From NCBI GenBank assembly GCA_024803745.1, contig JANJXV010000004.1, positions 51,960,358 to 52,024,357 of the forward strand: 64,000 bases of DNA. Reading direction: 5' to 3'. The stretch is from Megascapheus bottae. Lineage: Eukaryota; Chordata; Mammalia; Rodentia; Geomyidae. The position numbers and the translations under genes were made by a program. Below are positions 45,991-59,619 of the stretch, piece after piece. Under the pieces are notes generated by a model. The model searched no databases, was not told the origin of the DNA, and saw only the letters and a list, made by a program, of their open reading frames with translations. Every line of letters starts with the position of its first letter. Positions within the stretch are counted from its first letter, which is position 1.

Positions 45991-46589
45991 TTTAAGGATA
46001 GTGAAAAACAGTGTTTGGGAATTGTAGATCTTATCACCATTTTGTTGTTGTTGTTGTTGTTTAGGCTTTGCAGAAATAGATTTTTGACAAATACATTTGA
46101 TATCTAAAATACATTGTATTTGTGCAGTTTTGTACTATAAATTGTAATACTATAAACTTCTTGAAAATGTCATTTGAAAGTTTAATTAAGTATAATTATT
46201 ACACTTTTTTAGATTTTTTACATTCTGAATAAGCTTTTAATTTGATTTCTTTTTAACATGTATAATCTTCAAAGAGAGCGATTAGAGCCAAACGTTAGTG
46301 TGAAAGTTTCTTTAAAATTACAAGAACTGATAACTGCTTATTAAATTTGCATAATGATCCTTTCACTTGAACTTTAATGTAAGATTTTAGCACTTATACC
46401 TCTGAACCAAATACAGTTACATTAACAATACCTATAGCACAGTCCCTGCGACCCACTAGTTAAGATTCGGGCAGCTTTCCCATGATCTACATGACATATA
46501 TTTTATACAACTTTAATAATGCCTTTTTAAATTATTTTTTCTTTTTTGTTGTTATTGTTATTGTCATTGACATTGTCGTAGTTGTTGTC

Positions 46590-46815
46590 GTCGTTGGCCA
46601 TGGAACTTGAATTCAGGGCCTGGACACTGTCCCTGAGATCATTTTCCTCAAAGCTAGCATTCTACCACTTGAACCAAAGTGCAATTTTCAGCTTTTTCTG
46701 TGATTAATTTGAGATAAGAGGCTCATGAATTTTCCTGCTCTGAGTGGCTTTGAACTATGATCCTCAGAACTCAGCTTCCTGATCAGCTAGGATTTGAGCC
46801 ACAGGCACCCAGCTA
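46590..46815 (-). repeat. Composite SINE, reverse
   Basis: It has gaacttgaattcagggcctg, ttgagataagaggctcatga, and an end at tttgagccacaggcacccag. Confidence 0.75.
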
Positions 46816-46884
46816 AAGTTTTTCTTTTCCTTTTTTTTTTTTAAAGTTAAATCTATTTCTGCACTGTACTGTACTGATACATTC

Positions 46885-47078
46885 TTCCTTTTTCTTTTTG
46901 CCAGTCCTGGGCATGAGCTCAGGGTTTAGAGACTGTTCTTGGACTTTCTCAAGGCTAGAGCTCTATCACTTGAGCTTCAGCACCACTTCTGGCTTTTTTT
47001 CTAATTATGTGGTACCGAGGAATTGAACCCAGATCTTCATGCATGCAAGGCAAGCACTCTACCACTTCTCCTGGCCCT
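46885..47078 (-). repeat. ID-like SINE, reverse
   Basis: It has gccagtcctgggcatgagct, ggtaccgaggaattgaaccc and gcaaggcaagcactctacca. Confidence 0.83.
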
Positions 47079-47484
47079 ACATTCTTCCTTTTTGAACAAA
47101 TTGTTCCTTTTAAAGTAAATTCTTTATAAACCTTTCATTTAAATCTTATCATGCATATAGAAGTTAAGAGAATTGTTTGGCTATCCAAGAATATCCCGGC
47201 AAATCAAAACTCTGTATGCACAAACATACCATCCAAAACTTTTGACAAATGACCATGTCATTTGATTCCATGTATTGTTCTCTATCACACTCCTGTTATT
47301 GATATTTCCAGGGTAAATTGTCTGATTCAATATGCTCTGGATTTTATTCATTTTTTAAGACTAAAATTTCATATGTCATCAACAACCTGTAACTTTCGCA
47401 GCATGGCTCACAGCTGTACAGATGCAATCCTTACAAAAGTGCTGCAGAAGTACATTATTGAGAGACAGTTATTCTGCTCTCATC

Positions 47485-47610
47485 TCTCTGTCTCTCTCTA
47501 TATATCTGTCTGTCTCTCTCTTTCTCTTTTTCTCCCCCTCTCTCTCCTCAATCTCCTCTCTCCATTCCTGCTTTCCTCCCTCCCTCCCCCCCCCCGCCTC
47601 TTCTTTCCTT
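47485..47610 (+). repeat. Pyrimidine-rich (CT)n and C-run tract
   Basis: CT repeats then a C9 run, next to the reverse composite SINE at 47605. Confidence 0.85.
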
Positions 47611-47850
47611 TTTCTTTTGGAAGGCATGGTACTTGAACTCTAGGCTTCAGCACTATCTCTGGGCCTCTCTATAATCAAGACTAATACTCTAGCTTTGATG
47701 AAGCTATAGCACCCTTTCCAGCTTTTGAGTGGTTATTGGATATAAGAGTCTCACAGGGACGTTCCTGCCTGGGTGGTTTTGAAATACTATCTTTAGATTT
47801 CAGCTTCCTGAACAGCTAGGATTATAGGTGTGAGCCACTGGCGCCCGGCT
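47605..47850 (-). repeat. Composite SINE, reverse
   Basis: It has ggtacttgaactctaggctt, aagagtctcacagggacgtt, and ends gtgagccactggcgcccggc, a well-preserved 7SL-type end. Confidence 0.78.
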
Positions 47851-48307
47851 CAATTCTCATTTTAAAATAAATCAGCAAGATTTAGGAAGGACTTTTAAGG
47901 ATTATTTTATATTACAAATCTAGCTAGTTACTATAAGGATTATAGCATTCCAGAACTCAGAACAACTGACTAAAAACAGGATCTCTACTGTAAAAATGTG
48001 ACCCCAGTTATTTTCAGTTAGTCAAATCTGATGTTGTTGCAGCGATTGAAATTACTTAAATGGAAATGTTGTTTGACTCCATTTGACATAAGAAATGACA
48101 CATTTAATGAAAAACAAAAAAAATATTTTCTGAAAAGGATTGTATTTGAAAAACTGGCCCAAAATATAGTATTATACCCTTCATTCTTAAAAGGATTATT
48201 AAAGGAAGTGGTTTCTAAATATCCTGGTGCTCACAACTAACATGCTTTAACATGCTTTGATATTATTTTTATTTCTTATATATTTGAGTTATATAAATGA
48301 TGTAACC

Positions 48308-48500
48308 TTATACGAGGCATAGTAGTATGCTTGTGATTTCAGCTTCTATGGGAGCAGGGGTAGAAGGAATAAGGTTTAGGGTAAAATTAGGGCAAGATAC
48401 TCTCTGATATAATAACTACAAAGTAAAAGTGTGATTTAAGTGCTAGAAAAGCAATTCAGCAAGTGTAAGACCCTGAGTTTAAAACCTAGTATAGCTTATT
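48308..48500 (+). repeat. Diverged composite SINE, forward
   Basis: Weak blocks are aggcatagtagtatgcttgt and gtaagaccctgagtttaaaa. Confidence 0.4.
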
Positions 48501-51500
48501 ATTAATCTGTTCATTTTAAATATTAACAATTGAATTTTAATAATTATATGGATTAAACACACTCGGTTTATCCTGTCTCTCAGTATTGTATGACTTGTTT
48601 TTAGCATTTCTCTTGTTCTCCTGTACAAACATTCTGACATATATACCCTGACCCAATTTCCTTTCTCTCTTTCATGAATAACTCTCCATGGACTCCCTTG
48701 GTCAAAGAGTGTGCTTTCATTTCCTAGTAGTGATGTTAATATTCAGTGAAGAAAATGTATCAATTTTCACTCTGACAAATATAAAATATGAATGCCTGCT
48801 TACTGCAAACATACTAACTTAAACTTTGTACCATTCACTTCTTACCCTGATATATTGCAAATGAACTATTTACATTTGGATTCCTTGAATTCATTTGATA
48901 TGGGGCTATATGAACTGTTTTGTGTTCCATAGCCATATACACTTTTCCTTGATGAATGCAGATTTCACCTGAGCCCTCTTCCCACTCTCAGTACTCATTA
49001 TTTTCTTTTAGAAAACACTCAGCAGAATTTAAAGCATTTTTCTCGCCTCCAGAGAAGTTTTGTATATTAAATATAATGAGTAATTTTTTCTCTCTGGTGC
49101 CCTCCCAGTGACAATTGTCAGTCCTGAGTCAATTATGGCCTGACCAGATGTAGTATTCTAACATAAATCCAACTAGGATTACAGCTTTGTGAATCTTGAG
49201 CTACCAATGTATTTTTTTGCAAATATTAACTGAAGGCATTACTTTTTATATAGTAGATCCTCATACATTTGTCTACCTCTAGATATATGAGACATTTCAG
49301 CTCTATACTTTTATGCATCTTTAGCTTCATAACATGTGATAAGGTTGATATTACATAGTGTCAAGTGAAAGTGGCAAATAAAACAAAGTTTAACATACAT
49401 TTATTAACAGTTCTTTTGTATCCTCATTATATTGCAATCCTCCATTTGTATTTTAGATGTTTCTTGTAGGTTTGGAAAAGGGGTCTATAATTGATGCCAC
49501 AGAAATTGTGTAAGCTTTTTAGTGATCATTTCTCAGGAAAAATAAATAAAGGATGAAGAATAGATTTCCTCAGAGACAATGACACTTCAGTTCACAGGCA
49601 ATATTTGGTTTGTTTCTATTCCATATTGAATTCATCTAGGTGTTCTGTATGATTGATTTAATTGTTCCAGACTGCTGATACCATATGCCTTATGTGAGTC
49701 TTTCTGCAAACTATTTTTCATAGATTGCAAAAGAGATGAATTATGCAGCACATTAAGCAAAGTGAAAGATTAAATAAAAGAAAGTGGAAGATTATTTCAC
49801 TATTTCTGAAAAGGTTTAACATTACTTACTAGGCCTTCCAATTACCACTCCAAGAACTCTAATGCCCTATCTTGCGTTTGTCATAGCTCTTTCCTACTGG
49901 ATATTTTCACATTCTGTATACTTCCAAAACAGTGAAATCTCTTTAACCAAAATGGGAAAATCATTAGAAAACATCAAAATATCTTTAGGAAAATAATAAT
50001 TTACTCAATCTGGCTTTAGCTCATCTCTTCATTGACTTTTTTGTTATATTTTATTTCATTCCTGAACACATATAAAATTAAGTTATACATTCTTGCCCTT
50101 GAGTTCAGCTGTATAGCTTCTGTATCTTACTTGATTGGTATAGAATATTGCATATTCTTATGGTTAAAAATGGCAAGATGGTAATACATTTCTTTTTGCT
50201 GTGGTGAAATGCATTCTTTTAATACTTGACAAGTGTGTCTTTCAATCGACAGTAATAATTTGTTTCACTATTTAAAATAAGCAACTCTTTGGTTTCAAGG
50301 AGGATATTATATTTGTTTAATTGCATTCAAGTGCTAAGTGTGGTAACAGGGAAATGCTTTCTGATAGTGGATTATTTTTCTTTGAAGTGGTTGGGAGATG
50401 TCTTTTAAAAACAGAGGTAGGAAATACTTGCATCCAATTGGACAATGATACTTTAATCATTGATATGAGCCATACTTTTCTTCTAAATGCCAAAAATTGC
50501 ATATCCATTTATCCAAATTAGATAATTAATTATATTTATTCATGTAGAAAAAGAAACAAGTTATTAATTTCCCTGTCTGAAAAGAGAAAGGCAAGTGGTA
50601 ACAGTGTTGAGTAAGCAAATAAAATTCTTCTATCTAGCCACTTGTTTGATATCATTTTAAATACTACAGGCACAAATCTTAATTGAGGCGCAGATAGTAA
50701 CATATTACCTATTTGTCAGAGTAATACTCCTACAAAAAAATCAAAATGAATTACCAAGTAATAAATAAATAAAAAATTAGACAAAACAAGGCCATTTATT
50801 TTTGGTTTGGATTTGAGCTACACCAATATATAAATCTCCATTAGAAGCAACTGAGCTACAATTTGACTGTATTAATATATCACTCCTAAAACTGCTTTCT
50901 TTTGATACAGAAAACTTTATTTTTGACTCCAAGTGAAGTGAAGGCAAAATACCAAGTATAAAATTCTCTGTCAACGGCTGTTTTACTAATTATCCAGATT
51001 CCAAGGCAATCATAGAAGCGTAATCATTCACCTCACGCCTGGAAACATAAGTCTTGTTCTTTTGATGAATATTTATAAGACAGTGTAAAGCAGTCTACTT
51101 TCTTTTCCCTTCAGGCAAGACAATTTGGAGTTCATCAATATGTATTACCAAGGACTTTTATAAAAGGCACTTCAAAGAAAATTCATCAGGCATTCCTTTT
51201 GTCTTGATTTCTGTTAGACTGATACTTCCTTTTGACAAGTATCAATAAATTATCCTCTGATGGCTAGAAACTTGATGTCTTATTCAGAAACTTCCTCACA
51301 CAGCAAAAATCTGGGCTTTGAGTTTCAAGTTTTAAGATCCTGCAACTAATTTAAGGACAGACAGAATATATTCAAATTTAAAAGAATAAAACAAACACAC
51401 ATATAGTAACCCTACAGCACACCAGATGGATGGAGTTTCCCTCTACTTGAGAGCTTACTTGTATACAACTTGCAGGCTTACTGTTTGTCATATGAACATA

Positions 51501-53135
51501 TTTATAATTCCTTCACAAGTTAAAAACTGAAAGCTTCAGTTTCTGGATAAACAGAAAAACCATATAAAATTAAAAAGAGATTACTGTAGATATGGATTGT
51601 GGAGAATGACAAACTTTCTTTCTCCACAAGGTTGGATTAGCTTTCTTTTGGATAGACTCACATTTTCATAAGCTTAGGGTGAACTGATTCAATCGTCTAA
51701 AATAAGACTGAAAAAAATCTCTGCTCTAGTTAGTAGGATTTATAAAGGATACTAAAAACTCTTTATTTGAATTCTTTCTTTAAAAGCTCAGCCACTTTTG
51801 TTTTATTATTCTGCAAAAAGTATTTGAAAGATGGAAACATTATTGATATCCATTTCTATAAATAAATATGCACATAAAACAGCATGTTGACTCAACAGTC
51901 CATCTTATTTTATGACTTTATTCACTCTTCACAAAATTATTGTGCCAATTACAAATGTATTTCGCCAGTCTAGGAAATTGTTTATCACTACCTGGTGCAT
52001 TATAAAATAAAACACGATACTTAACTTGAGCTCAACTTTAAGAAGACATGAAAGGAGAAAAGAGGGGCATGCTGGCCTGAATACATTCTCTACAAACCAA
52101 TTTTTTAAATGAATCACATAGCCAATCTGTACTCATGGATATGCATTACCAACACATTTATCTCATTTGTAAAAATATACATGATGAATAAGTATTATCA
52201 GATATACTCTTTATTTTATAAATAAAAAGACATTGCCTGACTTAGGTAACCGAAACCATTCTGTTTTTAGCCTTTTCAGATTTTATGAACAGTTTTGTGT
52301 GATATAGAAAATGATACATTTTCAATATCTAAAGCACCAACTACTGTATTCAATTTAATGGCATCTTAGAGTCAGGATAACAATGTTATTTGAAAATACT
52401 CGATTTAATATTGTTTATTGACAATAAATCCTGAGCTTTATTTCCTCTTTTACCACCTAAAATATCCCTATATCTTCATATCGTAGCTATTAAAGCAATT
52501 AAAAATAAGGAGGGGGTAAGCTCAATTTTTTAATATATTATTTACATTCCTCCACATACTTGTATCAAAATGAAATTACTTAAAACATTTTTTGTTGGTT
52601 GGTTGGTTTGTTTTCTATTTCTTTGTGTTGGCAAATCAGTAACATGCAACTCTATTTCAGGATGTCATGTAGTTGCCATGGAGTCATGGTCTCGGACTCC
52701 TGTGATTTGAAGACTGGAGTGATTCTGGAAGCCATCGTTTCAAGACTACATTGAGAATGTCAGCTGGCCTCAGTTTCTCCCAGTTGGTATCCTGGAGGGC
52801 TTAGTAGTTTCTCATCTCTAGGGCCTGATCCATATGGCTCCCTTAGGACATGTGATCTGGCTTTCCCCGGTTAAGGGAAGTCAGAGAAAGGAGGAACCCT
52901 CTGTGGTGCTTAATTTAACTGCCACTTTGTCTGAGCTGAAAGATGCCTAGCAAATTAGTAAAGCACATCTGAGAATGATTGGAGAGGGACATTGATTTAA
53001 ACTTAATTCATTGATGGACTTAAAATATGGAAAGACTACTGAAACTGTGGAAGACGAGGCCTTAATTTCTGCTAATTGCAGATATAGGTCACGGTCACTT
53101 GGAGTTTGTCCTGGGAGGGAATTACCTTTTCTTTT
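48500..53135. other. Longest repeat-poor stretch; AT-rich, nothing assigned
   Basis: About 4.6 kb without a recognised SINE or LINE-1. 52640-52930 is somewhat GC-richer and may be an old repeat. No exon was recognised. Confidence 0.45.
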
Positions 53136-53139
53136 CTTT

Positions 53140-53770
53140 TTCATTTTTAATATTTCTTAATTTAATTTTAATTTAATTTGATTGTTAAAAGGATGTACAG
53201 AGGGGTCACACTTACATAAGTAAGATAATGAATACATTTCTTGTTGAACTGTGTCACCCCCTTACTCATTTTCTCCTGCTTTCTTTGCCTCCTGATTCTC
53301 TTTCCCCTCTGTTATAAAGTTTATTCCAAACATAGTATCTTGAGTATCGTTGTTACTTTGGTTTACCCTTTGTCATTTGTATCACCATTTTGTTACTCCC
53401 TGTCTCTTCCCCAAATCTGATAAACCTATATACAAGATATAGGGTACTGAAATAAAAAAAAATAAAACAAGAAAATAAAAAACAGAAAAACAGTGACAAC
53501 AGGGGATAAACCAAAGGGAAAAAATGAATGAGAAAAAAATAACTTCAAACAATACAAAAACAAAACTCATTTCTATTTCTTGGAGTTCATTTCAGTTAGT
53601 ATAATTTTATATAGCCATATATACATAGCTATTGAGCCATTGTAATCCTCTGCTAGGACAGTGTAGAAACAAGGGAAGCCAGGGAGCCTGTGTTCCTTTA
53701 CGTCTGGCTTACTTCACTTAATATGATTTTTCCAAGTCTTTCCATTTCTTTAAAATCTGAATTCTGTCTG
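53140..53770 (-). mobile_element. LINE-1 3' end, reverse
   Basis: This is antisense of the 3' untranslated region (gtacagaggggtcacactta, cctttgtcatttgtatcacc) and a short ORF2 tail ending near 53770. Confidence 0.78.
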
Positions 53771-53784
53771 ACAAGAGGGAAAGA

Positions 53785-53915
53785 ATCTCCTCTGATACCT
53801 ACTCTACCCACCATAATGTTATGCCCAAGGGCACAGAGCTCAACCTCTTCAAGCCAGGAGTCAAAATAAATCTTTCTTCATTCAAATTGTTGATGTCAAA
53901 AGCCTAACATCAAAA
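53785..53915 (+). repeat. Ancient LTR-type repeat fragment
   Basis: The block around aaaataaatctttcttcatt followed by attgttgatgtcaaaagc resembles the 3' part of the element at 30860-31260. Confidence 0.4.
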
Positions 53916-53919
53916 ATAG

Positions 53920-55240
53920 GTATCAAAGAAGGCATTACCATTATGAGTCCCTGCTAATGTGGTTCTTAAGGTTTGGTGACTGACTTGTCTGAGAAATTTG
54001 AAAGAATTTGTTGAATCTGGTTAGAGAAAACAGAACAGGGTGCTGTTAGAGAGTTTACTGGGTGAGTCTGATGGGAGCTTAGAAGATCACAATGCTGGCA
54101 GAAAAGAGAATGTTGAAAACGAAGTTGAAAATGTTTCATATGAAAATGAGGACTTTTCTGGGGCCTATTCATGTTCCATTCTGGCTGGTTTGTTTCCATT
54201 TTGTCGCTGTACTAAGACAGAGAGTGAGGCTGAAATGAAAAGTAAAATACTAAGTAATTTCGTAGAGAAAATTTCCAGATAGATTGGCATTGATTTCCAC
54301 TGCTGAAGAAAGACCATGCTGAAAATTCTCACCATTGGTCCATGATTTTATGGCTACCAAACATTGGATCACAGAATATTTTCTGTCTAATGAATGACTT
54401 TAAGGTCAACCACCTAAGCTCAAGGAGTTTATTCATTTTCTCATCAATATTCTGTCAAGTACTCAAAAAATATATCTTATAGATCATCAGAATTACCTCT
54501 GTGTAACATTTTCTTTCATTACATTCTTTCTTGCAAACTACGGTCTCATTTTTCCATCTCAACTCAACGAGACCATGAGCTTCTTGTTTCCTAACTCCCT
54601 CTGGCCCAGCATGGAACTTTCTCAGGGGTAAATAGGGGTGACAGTGGAACTCACCTGTGCCTAGTTCTGGTGGCTCACTGTCTTCCATTGCCTAGGGTCT
54701 TCAAGTGTCTTGCTTCATACATTTTCTTATTTTTTGTTGTTTCAAATATAAGGACAAATCTAGCTTTTGTGACTACATCTTGGCCAGAAGGGTAAATATT
54801 TCTATTTCACTAAAATATATTAAGTAGATTATTTTGAAACCTCATTTTGATTTCACAGCAGACTCTGACACAATTGATAATCCCTTTATTAAATTTCATT
54901 TTTTCTTAAGGTCAATGTTCTTTTTCTCAATTTAGCACTATCTACCTTCATGATTTTATAACTTTAATAAGCCAGGAGGGTATTTCTTTATCCTACCAAG
55001 GATTGTGTGATTCAAACATTTCACTTATGCATCTTAATATTGCATAATTATGAATATTGTTAAACATTATAAACTGTTTTCCCCCAAATGCTCATATTTT
55101 CAATGTTTGGATGCTAGATGGTACTCTTTCTCTCTCTTTCTCCATCCCTTGTTACCCTTTTTACCCTTACCCTGCTTCTTTCTGTTTGTGTGCAAGTGAT
55201 GAGAAGTGCCTCTGTGACATACACCCACTACGCTGATTTA
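53920..55240. other. Unassigned DNA with small frames
   Basis: An 80-codon plus frame at 54040-54282 and a 77-codon minus frame at 54455-54688 are open, but match nothing I know. Confidence 0.4.
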
Positions 55241-55440
55241 TGATGTATATATATATAATTTACTTGAAAAGGGAAGGGAAGGGAAAAAATAAGGTAAATA
55301 GGAGGGGTTTGGGGGAGGGGAAAGTGGGAGAAAAACTTTGGAAGAGGTATCAATGTTCAAGAAATAATGTAACCCATATCTAATAAATGTAACTATAACC
55401 CCTCTATATATCACCCCAACAATAAAATACAATAAAAAAG
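55240..55440 (+). mobile_element. LINE-1 3' terminal fragment, forward
   Basis: The G-rich tract, gaggtatcaatgttcaagaa, the gtaactataacccctctata block and an A-rich end are the last 200 bases of a LINE-1. Confidence 0.75.
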
Positions 55441-56099
55441 AATGATTTCTGGTAATATAAAATATTTTCTCACATGGACTTTTGTGAAGAAACCACTACA
55501 GCTGTTCTTAATTTTAAAACATGATCAGAAATCTTTAGACTCTTCACCCATTAAATTTCCTAGCCTTGAATATAAATTGACTTGAGTAAATTATATTCAC
55601 TTATCCAAATAGATATAGATCTATAGCCATATATAGTAAAATTGTGCACACATACATTTATGTATGTGTATATACATACATTATGATGACTGACACTACC
55701 TAATACCTGTGTGTATATATGTACATGGGTGTATGTACATGTTAGTACAAGTAGTAATAATTCAAAGTTATATCAGGAGAGGCCAATACCACTGTGTTAT
55801 CTCAACTTTCTTTGCTACTACCATCAGCCATCATTAAGGATATGAGTAGTCTGAGTGATATTGCTTCAAAGAATTTCATTTCACATAGTAATATTGTACT
55901 ATGGCCAGGTGTTCAGCTAGAATTATTCTCTGAGTTGTCTTTAATCAGGCATCCCATAATGATGACAAGAGCTGACACCAGATCTTCCTGAAGGCCAGAA
56001 CACATAGTCACCCCAGCTATTTAAGTTTGGGACTATAGTGTTGGATATTATTATGGGAAGAAAAACCAGCTTTATTGCTTTATCTAAGTATCTTCCTTT

Positions 56100-56230
56100 T
56101 TATTCTTTCAATAAACTTTATTCACTTAAAGTATATGAACAAAGGAGTTGCCTTTCACTAGAACAGTTTATGAATACAGTGCATCTTGATCCATGTCACC
56201 CATTTGAACATTCTCACCCACCCCTCCTAA
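56100..56230 (-). mobile_element. Older LINE-1 3' fragment, reverse
   Basis: It is clearly related to 1340-1470 (the acaaaggagttgcc block, then ccatgtcacccatttgaac), probably an older LINE-1 3' end in antisense. Confidence 0.45.
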
Positions 56231-56849
56231 CTCACCCCCATTCCTTCATTTACCATATTTGTAGGTTATATATTGATTTTTCAACATTTATCAATGCAAT
56301 ACTTGGATAAACATTATAAAACTATCATTTTATGCAGTAAAATTTGTTTCACATAAAATTGAGAATTCAAATATACGCAGTTATCTATAAAAAGATACAT
56401 ACACTAATGCTTTTCAAAAAATGTTATGACTGTTGATATAGGTAGCATAATGAGTATATAATTTATAGCAAAGGTTTAAGTTATCTAACTTGTACCAAAT
56501 TCTTTAATGGTTTAGCTCAATTGAGTCAAAACCTTCTTCATCATATGAGTAACCTTGGACTTAATGCCATACATAGTTTATCAAAATTCCTTTTTGAAGT
56601 TTCTAATTCAATGTGCTTGAAGTGCACACATGCATGTTTGACAAACACTAACTCAATAAAGACTAGATTTAGACCATCAAAACTAGAACTTTCTAATTAA
56701 GCTTATACAGTGTTCATGATACCTGAAAAAAAATAATTTTTTTGAAGTTTGGGTAAACTATAGAATAAGCGTTAACTTCCTGGCCTCAAAACCAGTAAGG
56801 AATCATCACTCTTGTTGAACCTTGGTTAACAATTTCTAATTTATCTTTC

Positions 56850-57200
56850 TTTTATATAAAAGTTAAACACAACCTCTAGGATATTGAAACAAAAGCCATA
56901 TAATGAACGTTTGTTGTCCTTAATGTAATATATTATCTCTCATCTCTGTTGCTGTCCCTTGGTTATCTCATATTGTTACAGTATCTCACTTTGTTATCTG
57001 ATATATTGGATATATTTGTATTTGGTTACTTGAAATTGGATAGGGAAGGGGGGTAAAATCAAGATGGGGGGTGGGTGGAGGGTAATGGGGACCAAGACAT
57101 GTGAAAGGGTATCAATGTATGTGAATTAATGCACCTTCTATCTGGCAAATATCATGTAACCCTTTTATTAATCACAATAAAAAATATTAAAAAATAAAAA
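56850..57200 (+). mobile_element. LINE-1 3' end, forward
   Basis: This 3' untranslated region of the young type (ttggttatctcatattgtta, G-rich tract, gggtatcaatgtatgtgaa, gtaacccttttattaatca) ends in an A-rich tail. An ID-like SINE is inserted just after it. Confidence 0.82.
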
Positions 57201-57220
57201 TAAAAGTTAAACACACAATT

Positions 57221-57404
57221 GGGGCCGGGAGTTTGGCCTAGTGGCAGAGTGCTTGCCTAGCATGCATGAAGACCCAGGTTCGATTCCTCAGTACCATATA
57301 CATAGAAAAAAAAAAGCCGGAAATGGTGCTGAGGCTCAAGTGGTAGAGCTCTAGCCTTGAGAAAGTCCAAGGATAGTGCTCAATCCCAGAACTGGCCAAA
57401 AAAA
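57221..57404 (+). repeat. ID-like SINE, forward, complete with perfect TSD
   Basis: It has an A box (tggcctagtgg), a B box (ggttcgattcc) and an A tail. A 17-bp duplication aaaagttaaacacacaa is at 57202-57218 and 57405-57421. It is among the youngest SINEs here. Confidence 0.92.
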
Positions 57405-57434
57405 AAAAGTTAAACACACAAATAGAGCTCCATT

Positions 57435-57670
57435 TGTGCCATTACTGAGGCTTAAACTAAGGGCCTGGATGGTATTTCTAAGTACTTTTGTTTGTTTGCT
57501 TTTATTCTCAAGGCTAGGGCTTTACCATTTGAGCCAAAGCTTCACTTTTTCCTTTTTGACGGTAGATTGTAAGTAAGAGTATCAGGGGTTTTGTCTTGGC
57601 TGGTTTCAAGCCATAAACCTGAAGCCTCAGACTCTTGAGATTACAGGTATGAAACACCAGTGCTCAGCTG
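57435..57670 (-). repeat. Composite SINE, reverse
   Basis: It has aggcttaaactaagggcctg, an inserted tttgtttgcttttattct stretch, then gagattacaggtatgaaaca. Confidence 0.65.
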
Positions 57671-59575
57671 ATTGTTTTTATTTTATTCTTTTTAACTTGT
57701 AAAAGGTTTTGGGTTCTACTGCTTTCCGACTACTTTCTCTGGGTACAAAGACATTTTCTGAAGTATTTAAATGCTTAAGTTATAAAATGAGACTAATATT
57801 ATTTTAGTAAACTTAAACTGTCCTTCAAGGACACATAAATGAATAGAAAATTATTCCACTGCCTAATAAAGCACAATTCAGCCTATATCAGTCAGTAAAG
57901 TAGGATTTTACTCACATAAAATGAATTTTGTCAATTCTGATAGACAAATGATGATTACAGGTGTGTATTACTTTACTACAGATTATTGACTCATAGACAT
58001 GTTGCTCTGCAATAATTCCAAGCAGTCATAAAAAATGGTTTTCTCAGTAATTTTACCAGATTTATAAAAACACAACACATTTTCTCTGTCTGACATGGAA
58101 ACTATGTTTGTCTAGATAGCTGACACAGTTTTTATATATTCTAGAAAGTGACAGTTAACCCTGGAACTGTAAGTCCCTTTGATACACTAATAAAACATTT
58201 ATACAGATAACTGTCACAGTATAACAAAAAAGCTTGGTGGCATAAAGTAACAAATGGGTAGTTTGTAATGATAGTTAATCCAGTTGTGGGTGATTCAGCC
58301 TAGTTGTTTTGGCTTAGTGTCTCTTGGTGAAGACACTTGTTTTAATAATCAAGGTAATCAAGGTATAAAATTAAACTAATGTTTTAATCTAAATTCAAGA
58401 ATATGAATCATTGGGTATATTGTTAAGACTAGTCATCATATAGTCAAATCACAAATACGTCTGGATATATGTCAACTACTATGCCAATGGTAATTTCAAT
58501 GGCATTGTGAATAATCTGGGTAAAGACAAATAAAAACCCTATCAATTCCTTTATTCCTTACCTTACTATTTTATTCCTTCTTTTTTCTATTCCTTCTCTT
58601 ACTCATCAGTAGTTCCTTGTTAAAACCCTAATCTTGATCACAGTATTAGGAGAAGCAAACAATTTCTAAAAGATTAAATTTCAAGAATTTTGTTTTGTGC
58701 ACTTACTATGCTGGTAGCTTAATACTTCACTATTTCTTATCAAATATGTGTCACCTCAAATATTTCTGACAACCTCCGTTTTGTTGACATCCTCCATTCT
58801 CATTGTCCAAAGCAAATAAGCTTCTGAACTAGTGCCGAATTTCTGGAAACGCCCTACCACCTGCCCCACTTAGATTTTCTTACTTATAACACACCAAAGA
58901 AAATTTGATCTTCAAGTTTTAAAAAAGAAAGAAAAAGAACTTACCAAATTCCAGGAAAACAAAACTTTTCTCTTATTTTCCCTGTTATTGTAGGATTTTT
59001 CCTCCCTAAATCACTATAGATACAGCACTTTCTGCCCTGAATAAATATCGTATTCTAAAAAAAATATTATATCTTTTCTTGACCTATTTACTATCATATT
59101 TTTTCTTATTTCTTGACTTGCTAGACAGGTGGTCAGATATCTTTTATAATGAAAAAAGAGGGGTGGCTCTACCTCACATAGTCTATTAAAACATAATTAG
59201 GCATGTGGTAAAGATGATAGAGTTATGGATGAAAAATTCTGGCCTAAAAACTGTGACCCCCATCCATTGTTCATTTTTCCCCCCAGTCTTCAAACTCTCC
59301 TTATTCATGGGCTTCACGAAATACTTTCATGTCCTCTCTGCATCCAATATAGCACATTCTGTTTATCCCCTAACATTCTGCAGTATGGCTGCTTCCCTCT
59401 TACAGAACTTTAAAATAAACTCTGAAGGAAGCTTATAAGTAGAAAACTAACTAGAGAATGAAAGGTCTGTGCAGTGCAGAGATATGATGATTTTCACAAA
59501 CTTCTTCACACAAAAGTCCTTCATACTACTATCCTATTCCATTTATGTGAAATCAGTGGACTCAGAACCATCTAA

Positions 59576-59619
<44 letters not shown>

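Noticed and set aside
54040..54282. Small acidic plus-strand frame as a gene
   Set aside because: It is only 80 codons, matches nothing I know, and has no sign of an exon or processed pseudogene. It is reported only as unassigned DNA.
59578..59618. Regularly spaced repeats suggesting a CRISPR-like array
   Set aside because: This and similar tracts are simple microsatellites without spacers, in a mammalian genome.
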